From Moringa oleifera (taxonomy: Eukaryota > Streptophyta > Magnoliopsida > Brassicales > Moringaceae): DNA of 64,000 bases. Within the stretch, counting starts at the first letter, position 1; every line of letters starts with the position of its first letter. Shown here one piece after another: positions 11,740 to 23,008 of this stretch. Location: positions 2,455,001 through 2,519,000 of the forward strand of contig JAJFZO010000724.1 of the NCBI GenBank assembly GCA_021397835.1, given 5' to 3'. Under the pieces are notes generated by a model, which had not been told where the DNA came from, did no database searches, and saw nothing but the letters and a program-made list of their open reading frames with translations. Made by a program: the position numbers and the translations under genes.

Positions 11740-12130
11740 CTGGACATGTCGTTTGCCTTTTGTGGCTTAAGTACTTTACTTCGTGTTTGCCTTGGCTTTT
11801 GACTTGCTTCCTGTTTTGTTGCTTAATAGAGCTTTTGGCTTTTTCTTGCCTTAGTTCATTGCTTTATGAGGCTCTTTGCTTTATTCTCGCCTTTGAATAT
11901 TGCCTTTCAAGGCTTTTGGCTTTTTTCTTGCCTTTGAATGTTACTTTATGAGGCTTTTGTTCCCCCTTCCCTCCCCCTCTTTTTCTCTTGAATATTGCCT
12001 TATGAGTCTTTTGACTTTTTCTCTTGCTTTTGAATATTATCTTACGAGGCTTTTCCCTTTTTTCTTGCCTTTGTTTTCTTTAATCTTTGAGGCTTTAAAT
12101 TTGACTCTTGCTTTAATATTTTGTTGATTA
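11740..12130. repeat. T-rich minisatellite, ~55-60-bp period
   Basis: About six degenerate tandem copies share TTGAATATTGCCTTATGAGG or a variant, followed by CTTTTGGCTTTTTCTTGCC. The copies lie near 11790, 11850, 11900, 11945, 11990 and 12035. The two overlapping Leu/Phe-rich open frames here are by-products of the repeat. It sits between the integrase remnant and the antisense remnant, where some Ty3/gypsy elements carry tandem subrepeats. Confidence 0.65.
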
Positions 12131-12269
12131 AGCTTACTTACTTCTTAATATCTATTTGGTTTTTCTTTTGCTTCTACCTTGTCATTCTTCACGTTACAAT
12201 AAATAATCAACAAAAATTGGAGCGAAAAGACTTTGTTTTATTCCATATCGTCATATGAGTTCACATTTC

Positions 12270-12640
12270 ATATAGGCCCATATATCTCAGGGAAAGAACT
12301 TCCTTAGATTGTTAGAACTCCGTGTCCTTAGAACCACATTCCCTTATTTTATCTTCTGCTTATATAATCCAAGTCTAATAAACTCTACAATGAAACAAGA
12401 TCCTTCCTAGTTTGGAGAGAATTTTTTAATAGCTTCATGAGGATTGGAAATATCGATCTTCCTAAGAACCAAGTCTTCCTTTATAAATAGTTTTCCTTGA
12501 ACTCACTTATTATACAAATTGGCAGATGATAGGTCGTTACTCGAATACCAGCTTATTCTTGCGTTTCTAAGACACCTAAATTGGCTATCAAAGATTATGA
12601 AGTTGCTTTGCTTATCAAAGTGTTTGGTTCGAAAGCTATT
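12270..12640 (-). pseudogene. Ty3/gypsy integrase C-terminal remnant
   Basis: On the minus strand the frame reads KEDLVLRKIDISNPHEAIKK, then FSPN, a stop, EGSCFIVEFIRLGLYK and, after another stop, GNVVLRTRSSNNLRKFFP. This aligns with the plant Ty3/gypsy integrase tail, in which 'GDLVLRK..' is followed by 'KL.PNWEGPY.V.EV.R.GTY.L' and 'R.WN..HLKKYYP'. Internal stops and a shift show that it is dead. The rest of pol should lie to the right, but recognisable coding similarity ends near 12640, where the inverted-repeat element begins. Confidence 0.65.
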
Positions 12641-12649
12641 ACAACTAAT

Positions 12650-15110
12650 TTCAGTGGCAGATTTTGGATTTGGTTTCCATAATTTATTTTTTAAAAAATC
12701 CATTTTATTAAATTTTAAAATTAGATTTAGTTTTAGCGATAAACATGAATTTTATCGCTAAACTCTTTCAATTAAAAAAATTACAAAATTATGAAATTAA
12801 CTTTTTAATTATTTATTTTGACATTTGAGGGTTCAGTCCCTAATTTGTTGCTAAATAAAGATGATTTTGAATTTTTTTCACTAATATTAAGCAGGAAAAC
12901 CTCGTACTATAAATTTTAAAATTTTGAAATTAGATTTAGTTTTAACGACGAACAAGTGATGGAATTCCGTTGCTAAACCACTGAAATGAAAATTTATAAA
13001 ATAACTAATGGCTTGTTGCTTTAATTACTAAAATTCAAAATTTGATTTAGTTGTAGCCATGATGGCGAATTCCATCGTTAAATACCCTAAATTTAAAAAA
13101 TCAAAATATTACAAAAAATCAATTTAAATTATTTTTAATTTTATATTAAATTGAGAGTTCTGTCACTATTTCATCACTAAATTGTGATTAATTTTGTTAC
13201 TAACATTAAGGAAAACAACTCGCTTTTATGATTTTTAAAATTTAAAAATTGGGTTTACTTTTAGCCAATTACTAGTGAGGGAAATTAGTAAACTACTTAA
13301 ATTAAAAAAATAAAATTTCAAAACACTAATTTAAATTATTTTTAATTCCTTTTTATTAAAGGATTCTATCACTATTCAATTGGTAATATGAAGAGGAAAA
13401 AGTCCATTCTTTTAATTTTGAAATTTGAAAATTAAATTTAATTATACACCTCAAATTAAAAAAATAAAAAATTTTAAACAAATCAAACTAGTTTCTTTCT
13501 TTCTTTTTTTTTTGGATTGAGAGTTTAGTCATTATTTTATACTAAATAGTGATGTATTTTGAATTTCGTCATTAATATTAAGGATAAAAATGTTTTATTT
13601 AATTTTTTTTAAAAAAATTCGATTTAGTTTTAACAACAAAGATGAATGTCATCACTAAAGTTTTGAATTTAAAATATTTTAAAAAAATCAATTTAATTTT
13701 TTATTAATTTTTAAAGGTCTCAAGTTTCATCACTATTTTGGTGATAAAATAGTGATAAATTTTGAATTGATTGCTTTAATTAATAAAAAATTATTTTTTA
13801 AAAAATATTAAAATTAGATTTATTTTTAGCTGTGGATGCAAAATTCGTCACTAGACTACTTAAATTAAAAATATATAAAAAATAAATTTAATTTTTTTTT
13901 AGTTATTTATTCTAAAGGTTTAAGGTTTCATCATTATTCTATGCTAAATAATGATAAATTTAGAATTTTGTCACAGACGCTAAGAAAAAACATTTTTTTA
14001 ATTTTAAAATTTAAAGATTACGTTTTTATTAATTATTTTTAAAGGTTTGTGAGAATATCTCATCGATTTAATGATGGAATGTGAAATTTATTTCTAAATA
14101 GTGATAGATTTTTAATTCTATCGCAAAAATCAAGAAAAAAATGTTATTTTATGAAATTTTAAAATTTTAAGATTTGATTTAATTTGAATGACAAATATAA
14201 TTTTTGTCCTTAAATTATTTAAAATTAAAAAAATATTGAAAGATAAATTTAATAATTATTATTTTAAGATTAATGTTTTTTTACTATTTCATTGCTGAAT
14301 AGTAATGAATTTTAAATTTTATCGCTAATATTAACATTTTTTTAAATTTTTAAAATTTAAAAGTTAGATTTAGTTTTCATGATATAAACAAATTTCATAG
14401 CAAAGCTATTTAAATTAAAAAATTAAAAGATATTTAAATAAAATAGCTACAAAATAACGACAAATCCTCAAACCTTAAAAAAATAATTAATAAGAAATAA
14501 AATTAATTTTTTTACAATTTTTTTAACATAGAGTTTAGTGATGGAATTTATATTTGTGGCTAAAACTAAATTCAATTTCTAATTTTAAAAAAATTTTAAA
14601 AATGATTTTTTTCTCAATATTAGTGATGAAATTCAAATTTAGTTACTATTTAGTGACAATATAGTAAGGAAATTTTCATTCTAAAAAATTAATTAAAAAT
14701 TAAATTATTCTATTTAGATTTTTTAATTTAAAAAATTTAGGAACGAAAGTCAATTTCATCCTTAGTCCATCGTTAAAACTAAATTCAATTTTCAAAATTT
14801 TAAAAAATGAGTTTTTTTTTTCTTAATTTTAGCAATGGAATTTGAAATCTATCACTATTTAGTGAGAGATTCCATAATCTGTTAGTAATAGAATAATGAT
14901 CGAACTTTCAAACTTTTCAAAAATAAAAACTAAATTGATCTATTTAAAATTTTTTATTCTTAAATTTAAAAATTTTAATGATGAAATCCACATTTATAAC
15001 AATAATGGAATCCAATTTTTAAATATTTAAAATTAAAAAAAAAACGAGTTTTTCTATTTAATAGTATTGATAGAAAGGTGACTAAAGTCTCAATCCAAAA
15101 CGACAATTTT
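12650..15110. mobile_element. Foldback-like element of degenerate ~200-bp repeats in inverted arms
   Basis: From about 12715 to 14410 a block recurs every ~190-210 bp. It contains TTAGATTTAGTTTTAGCGAT, often followed by its own inverted partner such as TTTATCGCTAAA, and then a T/A-rich linker with CACTATTT..CTAAATAGTGAT. From about 14470 to 15070 the same words occur in reverse complement: GAGTTTAGTGATGGAATTTA, then GTGGCTAAAACTAAATTC. The right arm is about 600 bp and the left about 1.8 kb. Long terminal inverted arms built of subrepeats and lacking an obvious coding core are the hallmark of foldback transposons. I found no transposase and cannot fix target-site duplications, so boundaries are approximate. 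A plain satellite-like array with an inversion is the alternative. Confidence 0.5.
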
Positions 15111-15264
15111 GTCTTTTCAAAATTTTTTATTTTTTAATTTAATGTGTTTATCAATAGAGTTTGCATCCTTGCTATATATTTTTTAAAATTTTATAATCCA
15201 TTAAATAGTTCTTTATTAATATGAAATTGACGTCGCATAATTTTTTGTTTCACACTTTAAACAG

Positions 15265-15482
15265 AATTCGATAGCAAATCGGTGCAACAAGCTTGCTGTG
15301 GGGTAGGAGGCGATTATAATTTCAGCTTTACCAAGATGTGTGGAGCTCCTGAAGTATCTGTGTGCCCCAATCTTATTGCCCATATCAGTTGGGATGGAAT
15401 TCACTTGACACAAAAAGCTTACTTTCACATGACGCAATGGCTCATTCGCAGTATCTATCCACAGCTTAAATGCAAAGCTTGA
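15265..15482 (+). pseudogene. Unit 0: orphan last exon of a GDSL esterase/lipase
   Basis: Only exon 5 is present, from the AG acceptor at 15263-15264 to the TGA at 15480-15482. It encodes FDSKSVQQACCGVGGDYNF, the Cys-rich block, and the DxxH motif ISWDGIHLTQKAY with the catalytic Asp and His. Upstream homology to the other units begins at about 15173, inside intron 4. Exons 1-4 and the intron 4 donor are absent, and foldback-like DNA adjoins directly. One replacement distinguishes it from all other units: Leu instead of Pro in CPNLIAH. It marks the left, probably oldest, edge of the array and cannot make a functional enzyme. Confidence 0.9.
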
Positions 15483-16290
15483 TTTGAAATATTTCATGTT
15501 CTTTTGAAGACACGATAGTTGTAGTTAGTGAGTTTTATTTGGAAATGTAAAAACTAAAATTCGAATTTTATTTCGCGTTAAAATTTTTTAGTAAATTTTG
15601 TTTAAATATGCATTTGGTTGGTGTTTTTATCAAAATTTATGGTCATGACTGTGATATTTGTTTTGGACAATTGGATTTCAATTATTTATGGATATAAAAA
15701 TAAATAAAAAATATATTAATTCATCGGATAAAAATCGTTTAAAATTATGAGGAATACTCCGTCTCTTAATCTTTATCTTGAACTTCAAAACATCTTTAAA
15801 CAAACTTTAGTTCATTAAACATAGTCAAATTAGATTTTGTCAAAAATTTTAAAAACAAAAAATATACAAATTGAAGATCTTGCACTAAGAATTTTGATTT
15901 CAAATTTTTATGAGAGTAAAAAAATATTCGCGCTACAAATACAAAAAAAATTAGTGCTATTTGAGTGCTAAAAATATTCTTTAAAACTTTTGTACTACAA
16001 AAAAATTTTCGAAACTCATAAAAAACAGTTTGGGAGTTGAAAATTTTTCGAAATTAAAAGATTTACTTGAAGTGGAGTGTACAATTATGCATAACAAATA
16101 GGGATATTGGTAAATTTCATTCGTGAAAAGCGAACATGATTATGACGAGTGACTGATTATAATTTTAACTGTTAATTTACGAAGAGTGATGGTTATAGAG
16201 TGGCTCATAATTCCCTCGAAAATTTCTCCATGGGTTATAATTTACGGTTAATTTGATTCTAATTTTATTAGATGTCCTTGAAGGGATAAA

Positions 16291-16512
16291 GCTTTATTTT
16301 CTTTTGTTTGGGCTTATGATAATTTCTCTTGCATATTGATAATTTGATACAAGAGAAAAGATGTAATATTACAGTTTGGAGATTCCGTATCAAATATTGG
16401 ATATCTTGGTAAATTCGTTGCGCGGGTGTAGAACAACTTTGTATTGGCTTTTTATCGACAAAAAGAAGAATCCGTCGCTTCAAATATATTATGCCTTGTG
16501 AGATAATTTATA
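16291..16512 (+). pseudogene. Relic GDSL exon 1 in spacer 0-1
   Basis: A second, decayed GDSL exon 1 lies about 960 bp before the unit 1 start codon, in the same orientation. In one frame it reads KDVILQFGDSVSNIGYLGKF, matching the block I region of the live genes (FDAIYQLGDSISDTGNL). It then hits a stop after VARV. Further along, GTCGCTTCAAATATATTA aligns with the GTCGTTGCTCAAACGGGTTG that encodes RCSNGLL in the live exon. The 5' part, CTTTATTTTCTTTTGTTTGG, aligns with the signal-peptide segment. Stops and small indels show that it is dead. This copy lacks the ~34-bp insertion found in all later spacers just before the relic's FD-like codons. Confidence 0.7.
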
Positions 16513-17182
16513 ATTTTTTTAAAAAATAAATAACTTGTTTTATTGATATAAAAATAAATAAAACACTTTTATTAATAAATTTATCAAATTATTATATAAC
16601 ATTCCCTAATAAAAATTAACTCATTGTAAATTAATAAAAAATGAAAAAATATATATAAACTATATAATAATTTTTTCATCAATCTATATTTTGTTTTTAG
16701 AAAAAGCACACAAAAATTAATTTTCGGCAATTATTGCTTTTTGAAAAGTCGAAATGAAAAACTAAATTCTATGGAAGATGAACCAATATTTCACTGTCGC
16801 GATCACTTCGTTAAAAGATGACAATTTCCTTTCGTTTAAGCTAATCGATTCAAATTTATTGTAACATCAAATTCAGCTAATGGTAATAGCAGCGAGCAAT
16901 AATTTGTCTTGCAAAGTTTTGATAGCGCTTAATAGATGGTGTTCAATAAATGTTGTTTTATGTACAGATAAATAAAATTAAAATTTAAAATTTTTAAGTT
17001 AGTTTGACAGAATCATCATCGTGCCTTGACCTAATTTCAAAATTGAAAGTTAAAAGAAATGGAGTCTATCTAGCAACATATCCATATATCCTTCAGTTTC
17101 TTTTGACTTATATGCTACCAATCTATTCCGTTACAAATCTTTCTCTTTAATAAAATATCATAAAATCATAAACTAATTATTT

Positions 17183-17369
17183 ACGTGCGCGCGCACACAT
17201 ATATATATAGTTTTATATTATTGGTGACTCATTCTAAGGATAGGAGTTAGAAATCTGAATTCAATCATCACTACGATTTGATTTCACTAGAAGAGCTTTA
17301 TTCCTAGTAACAAAAGGAGTTTGAATTGTTTTAAGAATAAATGACTTATCCTCCATAGCTCTATATATA
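17183..17369 (+). promoter_or_regulatory. Unit 1 promoter region: alternating tract and TATA box
   Basis: A purine-pyrimidine alternating tract, (GC)n then (AC)n then (AT)n, occupies 17183-17209 and is interrupted in this unit as ACGTGCGCGC. A TGACTCA motif (GCN4/AP-1-like) lies at 17225-17231. A TATATATA box at 17362-17369 is 106 bp before the ATG, implying a 5' leader of roughly 70 nt. The TATA-to-ATG distance is identical in all 13 units. Confidence 0.55.
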
Positions 17370-17467
17370 CAACAGCCTCCTAGACAGTGCTTTTTCATAA
17401 CTGCGACTATATCACTTTTTGTTTACTCTCGATAACAAAGGTCTAATAGCTATTCTTTTGAGCAAGA

Positions 17468-19230
17468 ATGACTAAAATCAAACCTTCTCCTTTCCTTGTC
17501 ACGTCGATGTCTTTCTTTCTTATTTGGATGAGTTTCTTTCTCCTTTCGAGTATTGCATCCGCGCATTTGTTAAAAACTTGTCAGTTTGATGCAATATATC
17601 AACTGGGGGATTCAATATCAGATATCGGTAACTTAATTCTTGAGGATCCTTCCTCTATGTTTGCTCGACTTCCTTATGGAGAAACTAGTTTTAAGAAGGC
17701 AACGGGTCGTTGCTCAAACGGGTTGCTGATGATCGATTATATCGGTAACAATTTGACAATTATTGAGATATATAATCCTTTTCTTTCTCTATATTTTTAT
17801 TTTAAAATTCTTATCACGACCCTTGCTCTTAATCGTTTCTTATTATTTTCATCTTGGTTGTTCTTTCAGGTCGAATTTTGTTTTTCATTCTTTTATTCTC
17901 CAAACTTGTCACAAACCTTATTTTATATACGACCCAAAGGCGTGATCATCATATCAAATAGGCCTTATTTATTAACATATGATGTTAGTTTATCGTTAAT
18001 CATTTTAAGATTTCGTTTAGCAATGTATGTTTAACTTTGTGTTTTTACAGCAATGTCAGCCGGAATCCCTTTGCTTAATCCTTATTTGAAGCAAGAGGCA
18101 TCGACCACTTATGAACACGGGGTTAACTTCGCTGTCGCCGGATCCACTGCTTTATCCGTCGACGTTTTGGCACGAAAAAATATTTTTGCTCCAGTTACCA
18201 ACAGTTCTTTAAGCGTGCAACTTAACTGGATGTCTAACTATTTTAATAAAACTTGTGATCAGAATGAAACAGGTTAGTGCTTCCGCCTCTTTAAATTGTA
18301 CGCACATGTAATCGTCACGCATTGATAAAGAGATTTCAAGATTAAAAACAATATGTGCGATCGTTTTTATCCCAATTTTTATTTTGTTAAACAGAATGCA
18401 AAACGAAACCTAGCAGTTCTCTCTTCATGGTTGGTGAGATCGGAGGGAATGATTATAATTACGCGTTGTTTCAACGTAAAACTATCGAGGAAGTAAAGAG
18501 CATGGTCCCCGAAGTTATCGAAATCGTTAAGGATGCTGTTAAGGTGAGTCGCTTACAAAAATTTTATGGTTGCATATTTATGGTTACTATGACTGTCCAA
18601 ATTCTAAACTAAAAATGTCTTATTTGATTGCAGAGAGTGATTAGCCATGGAGTAACTCGGGTGGTTGTTCCTGGAAACTTTCCGATCGGTTGTCTGCCAA
18701 TTTATCTTACGGGGTTTCAAACTAACGAAACTGCTGCTTATGATGAATTCCATTGCCTAAAGGACTTGAACAACTTGGCTGTGTACCACAATGAACATCT
18801 ACAACAAGCTATTGAAGAGTTAAGAAAAGAAAACCCTGGTACCGTCATAGTATATGGTGATTATTACAACGCTTATTTGTGGATTCTGCGACACATTCAA
18901 AATTTTATAATCCATTAAATAGTATATTTTTTAAAATTTTATAATCCATTAAATAGTTCTTTATTAATATGAAATTGACGTCGCATAATTTTTTGTTTCA
19001 CACTTTAAACAGAATTCGATAGCAAATCGGTGCAACAAGCTTGCTGTGGGGTAGGAGGCGATTATAATTTCAGCTTTACCAAGATGTGTGGAGCTCCTGA
19101 AGTATCTGTGTGCCCCAATCCTATTGCCCATATCAGTTGGGATGGAATTCACTTGACACAAAAAGCTTACTTTCACATGACGCAATGGCTCATTCGCAGT
19201 ATCTATCCACAGCTTAAATGCAAAGCTTGA
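17468..19230 (+). pseudogene. Unit 1: GDSL esterase/lipase gene, exon 4 donor lost
   Basis: Exons 1-3 are intact at 17468-17744, 18051-18272 and 18395-18543, and exon 4 starts at 18634. At 18895 the normal exon end and its GTAAGC donor are replaced by sequence that reads on as HIQNFIIH to a stop at 18916-18918. A short duplication of TTTTATAATCCATTAAATAG follows. Exon 5 (19013-19230) is intact but cannot be joined by the normal splice. The predicted product is about 310 residues without the catalytic Asp and His. Block I carries T53I (GDSISDIGN). The intron 4 end and 3' flank match orphan unit 0 (ATGAAATTGACG) rather than units 2-13 (GTGAAACTGACG), so this unit looks like a recombinant at the array edge. 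Confidence 0.85.
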
Positions 19231-20040
19231 TTTGAAATATTTCATGTTCCTTTGAAGACACGATAGTTGTAGTTAGTGAGTTTTATTTGGAAATGTAAAA
19301 ACTAAAATTCGAATTTTATTTCGCGTTAAAATTTTTTAGTAAATTTTGTTTAAATATGCATTTGGTTGGTGTTTTTATCAAAATTTATGGTCATGACTGT
19401 GATATTTGTTTTGGATAAATTGGATTTCAATTATTTATGGATATAAAAAATAAATAAAAAATATATTAATTCATCGGATAAAAATCGTTTAAAATTATGA
19501 GGAATACTCCGTCTCTTAATCTTTATCTTGAACTTCAAAACATCTTTAAACAAACTTTAGTTCATTAAACATAGTCAAATTAGATTTTGTCAAAAATTTT
19601 AAAAACAAAAAATATACAAATTGAAGATCTTGCACTAAGAATTTTGATTTCAAATTTTTATGAGAGTAAAAAAATATTCGCGCTACAAATACAAAAAAAA
19701 TTAGTGCTATTTGAGTGCTAAAAATATTCTTTAAAACTTTTGTACTACAAAAAAATTTTCGAAACTCATAAAAAACAGTTTGGGAGTTGAAAATTTTTCG
19801 AAATTAAAAGATTTACTTGAAGTGGAGTGTACAATTATGCATAACAAATAGGGATATTGGTAAATTTCATTCGTGAAAAGCGAACATGATTATGACGAGT
19901 GACTGATTATAATTTTAACTGTTAATTTACGAAGAGTGATGGTTATAGAGTGGCTCATAATTCCCTCGAAAATTTCTCCATGGGTTATAATTTACGGTTA
20001 ATTTGATTCTAATTTTATTAGATGTCCTTGAAGGGATAAA

Positions 20041-20293
20041 GCTTTATTTTCTTTTGTTTGGGCTTATGATAATTTCTCTTGCATATTGATCATATTTATA
20101 AAGTATTTTCTGGCATATTGATAATTTGATACAAGAGAAAAGATGTAATATTACAGTTTGGAGATTCCGTATCAAATATTGGATATCTTGGTAAATTCGT
20201 TGCGCGGGTGTAGAACAACTTTGTATTGGCTTTTTATCGACAAAAAGAAGAATCCGTCGCTTCAAATATATTATGCCTTGTGAGATAATTTAT
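20041..20293 (+). pseudogene. Relic GDSL exon 1 in spacer 1-2
   Basis: Same decayed exon as before unit 1. This copy carries an extra segment ending in a direct repeat of GCATATTGAT, here a slightly shorter form (GATCATATTTATAAAG). Confidence 0.65.
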
Positions 20294-20964
20294 AATTTTT
20301 TTAAAAAATAAATAACTTGTTTTATTGATATAAAAATAAATAAAACACTTTTATTAATAAATTTATCAAATTATTATATAACATTCCCTAATAAAAATTA
20401 ACTCATTGTAAATTAATAAAAAATGAAAAAATATATATAAACTATATAATAATTTTTTCATCAATCCATATTTTGTTTTTAGAAAAAGCACACAAGAATT
20501 AATTTTCGGCAATTATTGCTTTTTGAAAAGTCGAAATGAAAAACTAAATTCTATGGAAGAGGAACCAATATTTCACTGTCGCGATCACTTCGTTAAAAGA
20601 TGACAATTTCCTTTCGTTTAAGCTAATCAATTCAAATTTATTGTAACATCAAATTCAGCTAATGGTAATAGCAGCGAGCAATAATTTGTCTTGCAAAGTT
20701 TTGATAGCGCTTAATAGATGGTGTTCAATAAATGTTGTTTTATGTACAGATAAATAAAATTAAAATTTAAAATTTTTAAGTTAGTTTGACAGAATCATCA
20801 TCGTGCCTTGACCTAATTTCAAAATTGAAAGTTAAAAGAAATGGAGTCTATCTAGCAACATATCCATATATCCTTCAGTTTCTTTTGACTTATATGCTAC
20901 CAATCTATTCCGTTACAAATCTTTCTCTTTAATAAAATATTATAAAATCATAAACTAATTATTT

Positions 20965-21151
20965 ACGCGCGCGCGCACACATATATATATAGTTTTATAT
21001 TATTGGTGACTCATTCTAAGGATAGGAGTTAGAAATCTGAATCCAATCATCACTACGATTTGATTTCACTAGAAGAGCTTTATTCCAAGTAACAAAAGGA
21101 GTTTGAATTGTTTTAGGAATAAATGACTTATCCTCCATAGCTCTATATATA
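20965..21151 (+). promoter_or_regulatory. Unit 2 promoter region
   Basis: Uninterrupted (CG)n(CA)n(TA)n tract at the left end, TATATATA box at 21144-21151, 106 bp before the ATG. Confidence 0.5.
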
Positions 21152-21249
21152 CAACAGCCTCCTAGACAGTGCTTTTTCATAACTGCGACTATATCACTTT
21201 TTGTTTACTCTCGATAACAAAGGTCTAATAGCTATTCTTTTGAGCAACA

Positions 21250-23008
21250 ATGACTAAAATCAAACCTTCTCCTTTCCTTGTCACGTCGATGTCTTTCTTT
21301 CTTATTTGGATGAGTTTCTTTCTCCTTTCGAGTATTGCATCCGCGCATTTGTTAAAAACTTGTCAGTTTGATGCAATATATCAACTGGGGGATTCAATAT
21401 CAGATACCGGTAACTTAATTCTTGAGGATCCTTCCTCTATGTTTGCTCGACTTCCTTATGGAGAAACTAGTTTTAAGAAGGCAACGGGTCGTTGCTCAAA
21501 CGGGTTGCTGATGATCGATTATATCGGTAACAATTTGACAATTATTGAGATATATAATCCTTTTCTTTCTCTATATTTTTATTTTAAAATTCTTATCACG
21601 ACCCTTGCTCTTAATCATTTCTTATTATTTTCATCTTGGTTGTTCTTTCAGTTCGAATTTTGTTTTTCATTCTTTTATTCTCCAAACTTGTCACAAACCT
21701 TATTTTATATACGACCCAAAGGCGTGATCATCATATCAAATAGGCCTTATTTATTAACATATGATGTTAGTTTATCGTTAATCATTTTAAGATTTCGTTT
21801 AGCAATGTATGTTTAACTTTGTGTTTTTACAGCAATGTCAGCCGGAATCCCTTTGCTTAATCCTTATTTGAAGCAAGAGGCATCGACCACTTATGAACAC
21901 GGGGTTAACTTCGCTGTCGCCGGATCCACTGCTTTATCCGTCGACGTTTTGGCACGAAAAATATTTTTGCTCCAGTTACCAACAGTTCTTTAAGCGTGCA
22001 ACTTAACTGGATGTCTAACTATTTTAATAAAACTTGTGATCAGAATGAAACAGGTTAGTGCTTCCGCCTCTTTAAATTGTACGCACATGTAATCGTCACG
22101 CATTGATAAAGAGATTTCAAGATTAAAAACAATATGTGCGATCGTTTTTATCCCAATTTTTATTTTGTTAAACAGAATGCAAAACGAAACCTAGCAGTTC
22201 TCTCTTCATGGTTGGTGAGATCGGAGGGAATGATTATAATTACGCGTTGTTTCAACGTAAAACTATCGAGGAAGTAAAGAGCATGGTCCCCGAAGTTATC
22301 GAAATCGTTAAGGATGCTGTTAAGGTGAGTCGCTTACAAAAATTTTATGGTTGCATATTTATGGTTACTATGACTGTCCAAATTCTAAACTAAAAATGTC
22401 TTATTTGATTGCAGAGAGTGATTAGCCATGGAGTAACTCGGGTGGTTGTTCCTGGAAACTTTCCGATCGGTTGTCTGCCAATTTATCTTACGGGTTTCAA
22501 ACTAACGAAACTGCTGCTTATGATGAATTCCATTGCCTAAAGGACTTGAACAACTTGGCTGTGTACCACAATGAACATCTACAACAAGCTATTGAAGAGT
22601 TAAGAAAAGAAAACCCTGGTACCGTCATAGTATATGGTGATTATTACAACGCTTATTTGTGGATTCTGCGACACATGTCATCACTAAGTAAGCACACATA
22701 TATATTTTTCAAAATTTTATAATCCATTAAATAGTTCTTTATTAATGTGAAACTGACGTCGCATAATATTTTGTTTCACACTTTAAACAGAATTCGATAG
22801 CAAATCGGTGCAACAAGCTTGCTGTGGGGTAGGAGGCGATTATAATTTCAGCTTTACCAAGATGTGTGGAGCTCCTGAAGTATCTGTGTGCCCCAATCCT
22901 ATTGCCCATATCAGTTGGGATGGAATTCACTTGACACAAAAAGCTTACTTTCACATGACGCAATGGCTAATTCGCAGTATCTATCCACAGCTTAAATGCA
23001 AAGCTTGA
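21250..23008 (+). pseudogene. Unit 2: GDSL esterase/lipase gene with two single-base deletions
   Basis: Exons lie at 21250-21526, 21833-22053, 22176-22324, 22415-22687 and 22791-23008, and all splice sites are kept. Exon 2 has lost one A in the A-run at about 21957-21961, so the frame reads VLARKIFLLQLPTVL and stops at 21991-21993. Exon 4 has lost one G in the G-run at 22492-22494 (CTTACGGGTTTC instead of CTTACGGGGTTTC). Each deletion alone would kill the protein, leaving about 155 residues with block I and block II only. Both fall in homopolymers, so an assembly or sequencing error is possible. Otherwise the unit is close to its neighbours. Confidence 0.8.

Noticed and set aside
11760..12127. 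Two overlapping Leu/Phe-rich open frames suggesting a membrane protein
   Set aside because: They are produced by a T-rich minisatellite. The repeating peptide comes from the DNA repeat, not from selection.
12503..12761. Overlapping frames on both strands near the integrase remnant
   Set aside because: They are out of frame with the recognisable integrase tail and have no homology that I recognise.
15216..15497. Minus-strand open frame opposite exon 5, repeated in every unit (93 or 73 codons)
   Set aside because: It is the antisense shadow of the conserved exon 5. Its conservation follows from the plus-strand gene and it has no protein features of its own.
16268..16483. Minus-strand frame of 71-73 codons in spacers 0-1 and 1-2
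   Set aside because: It lies opposite the relic GDSL exon, is not kept open in later spacers and has no recognisable homology.
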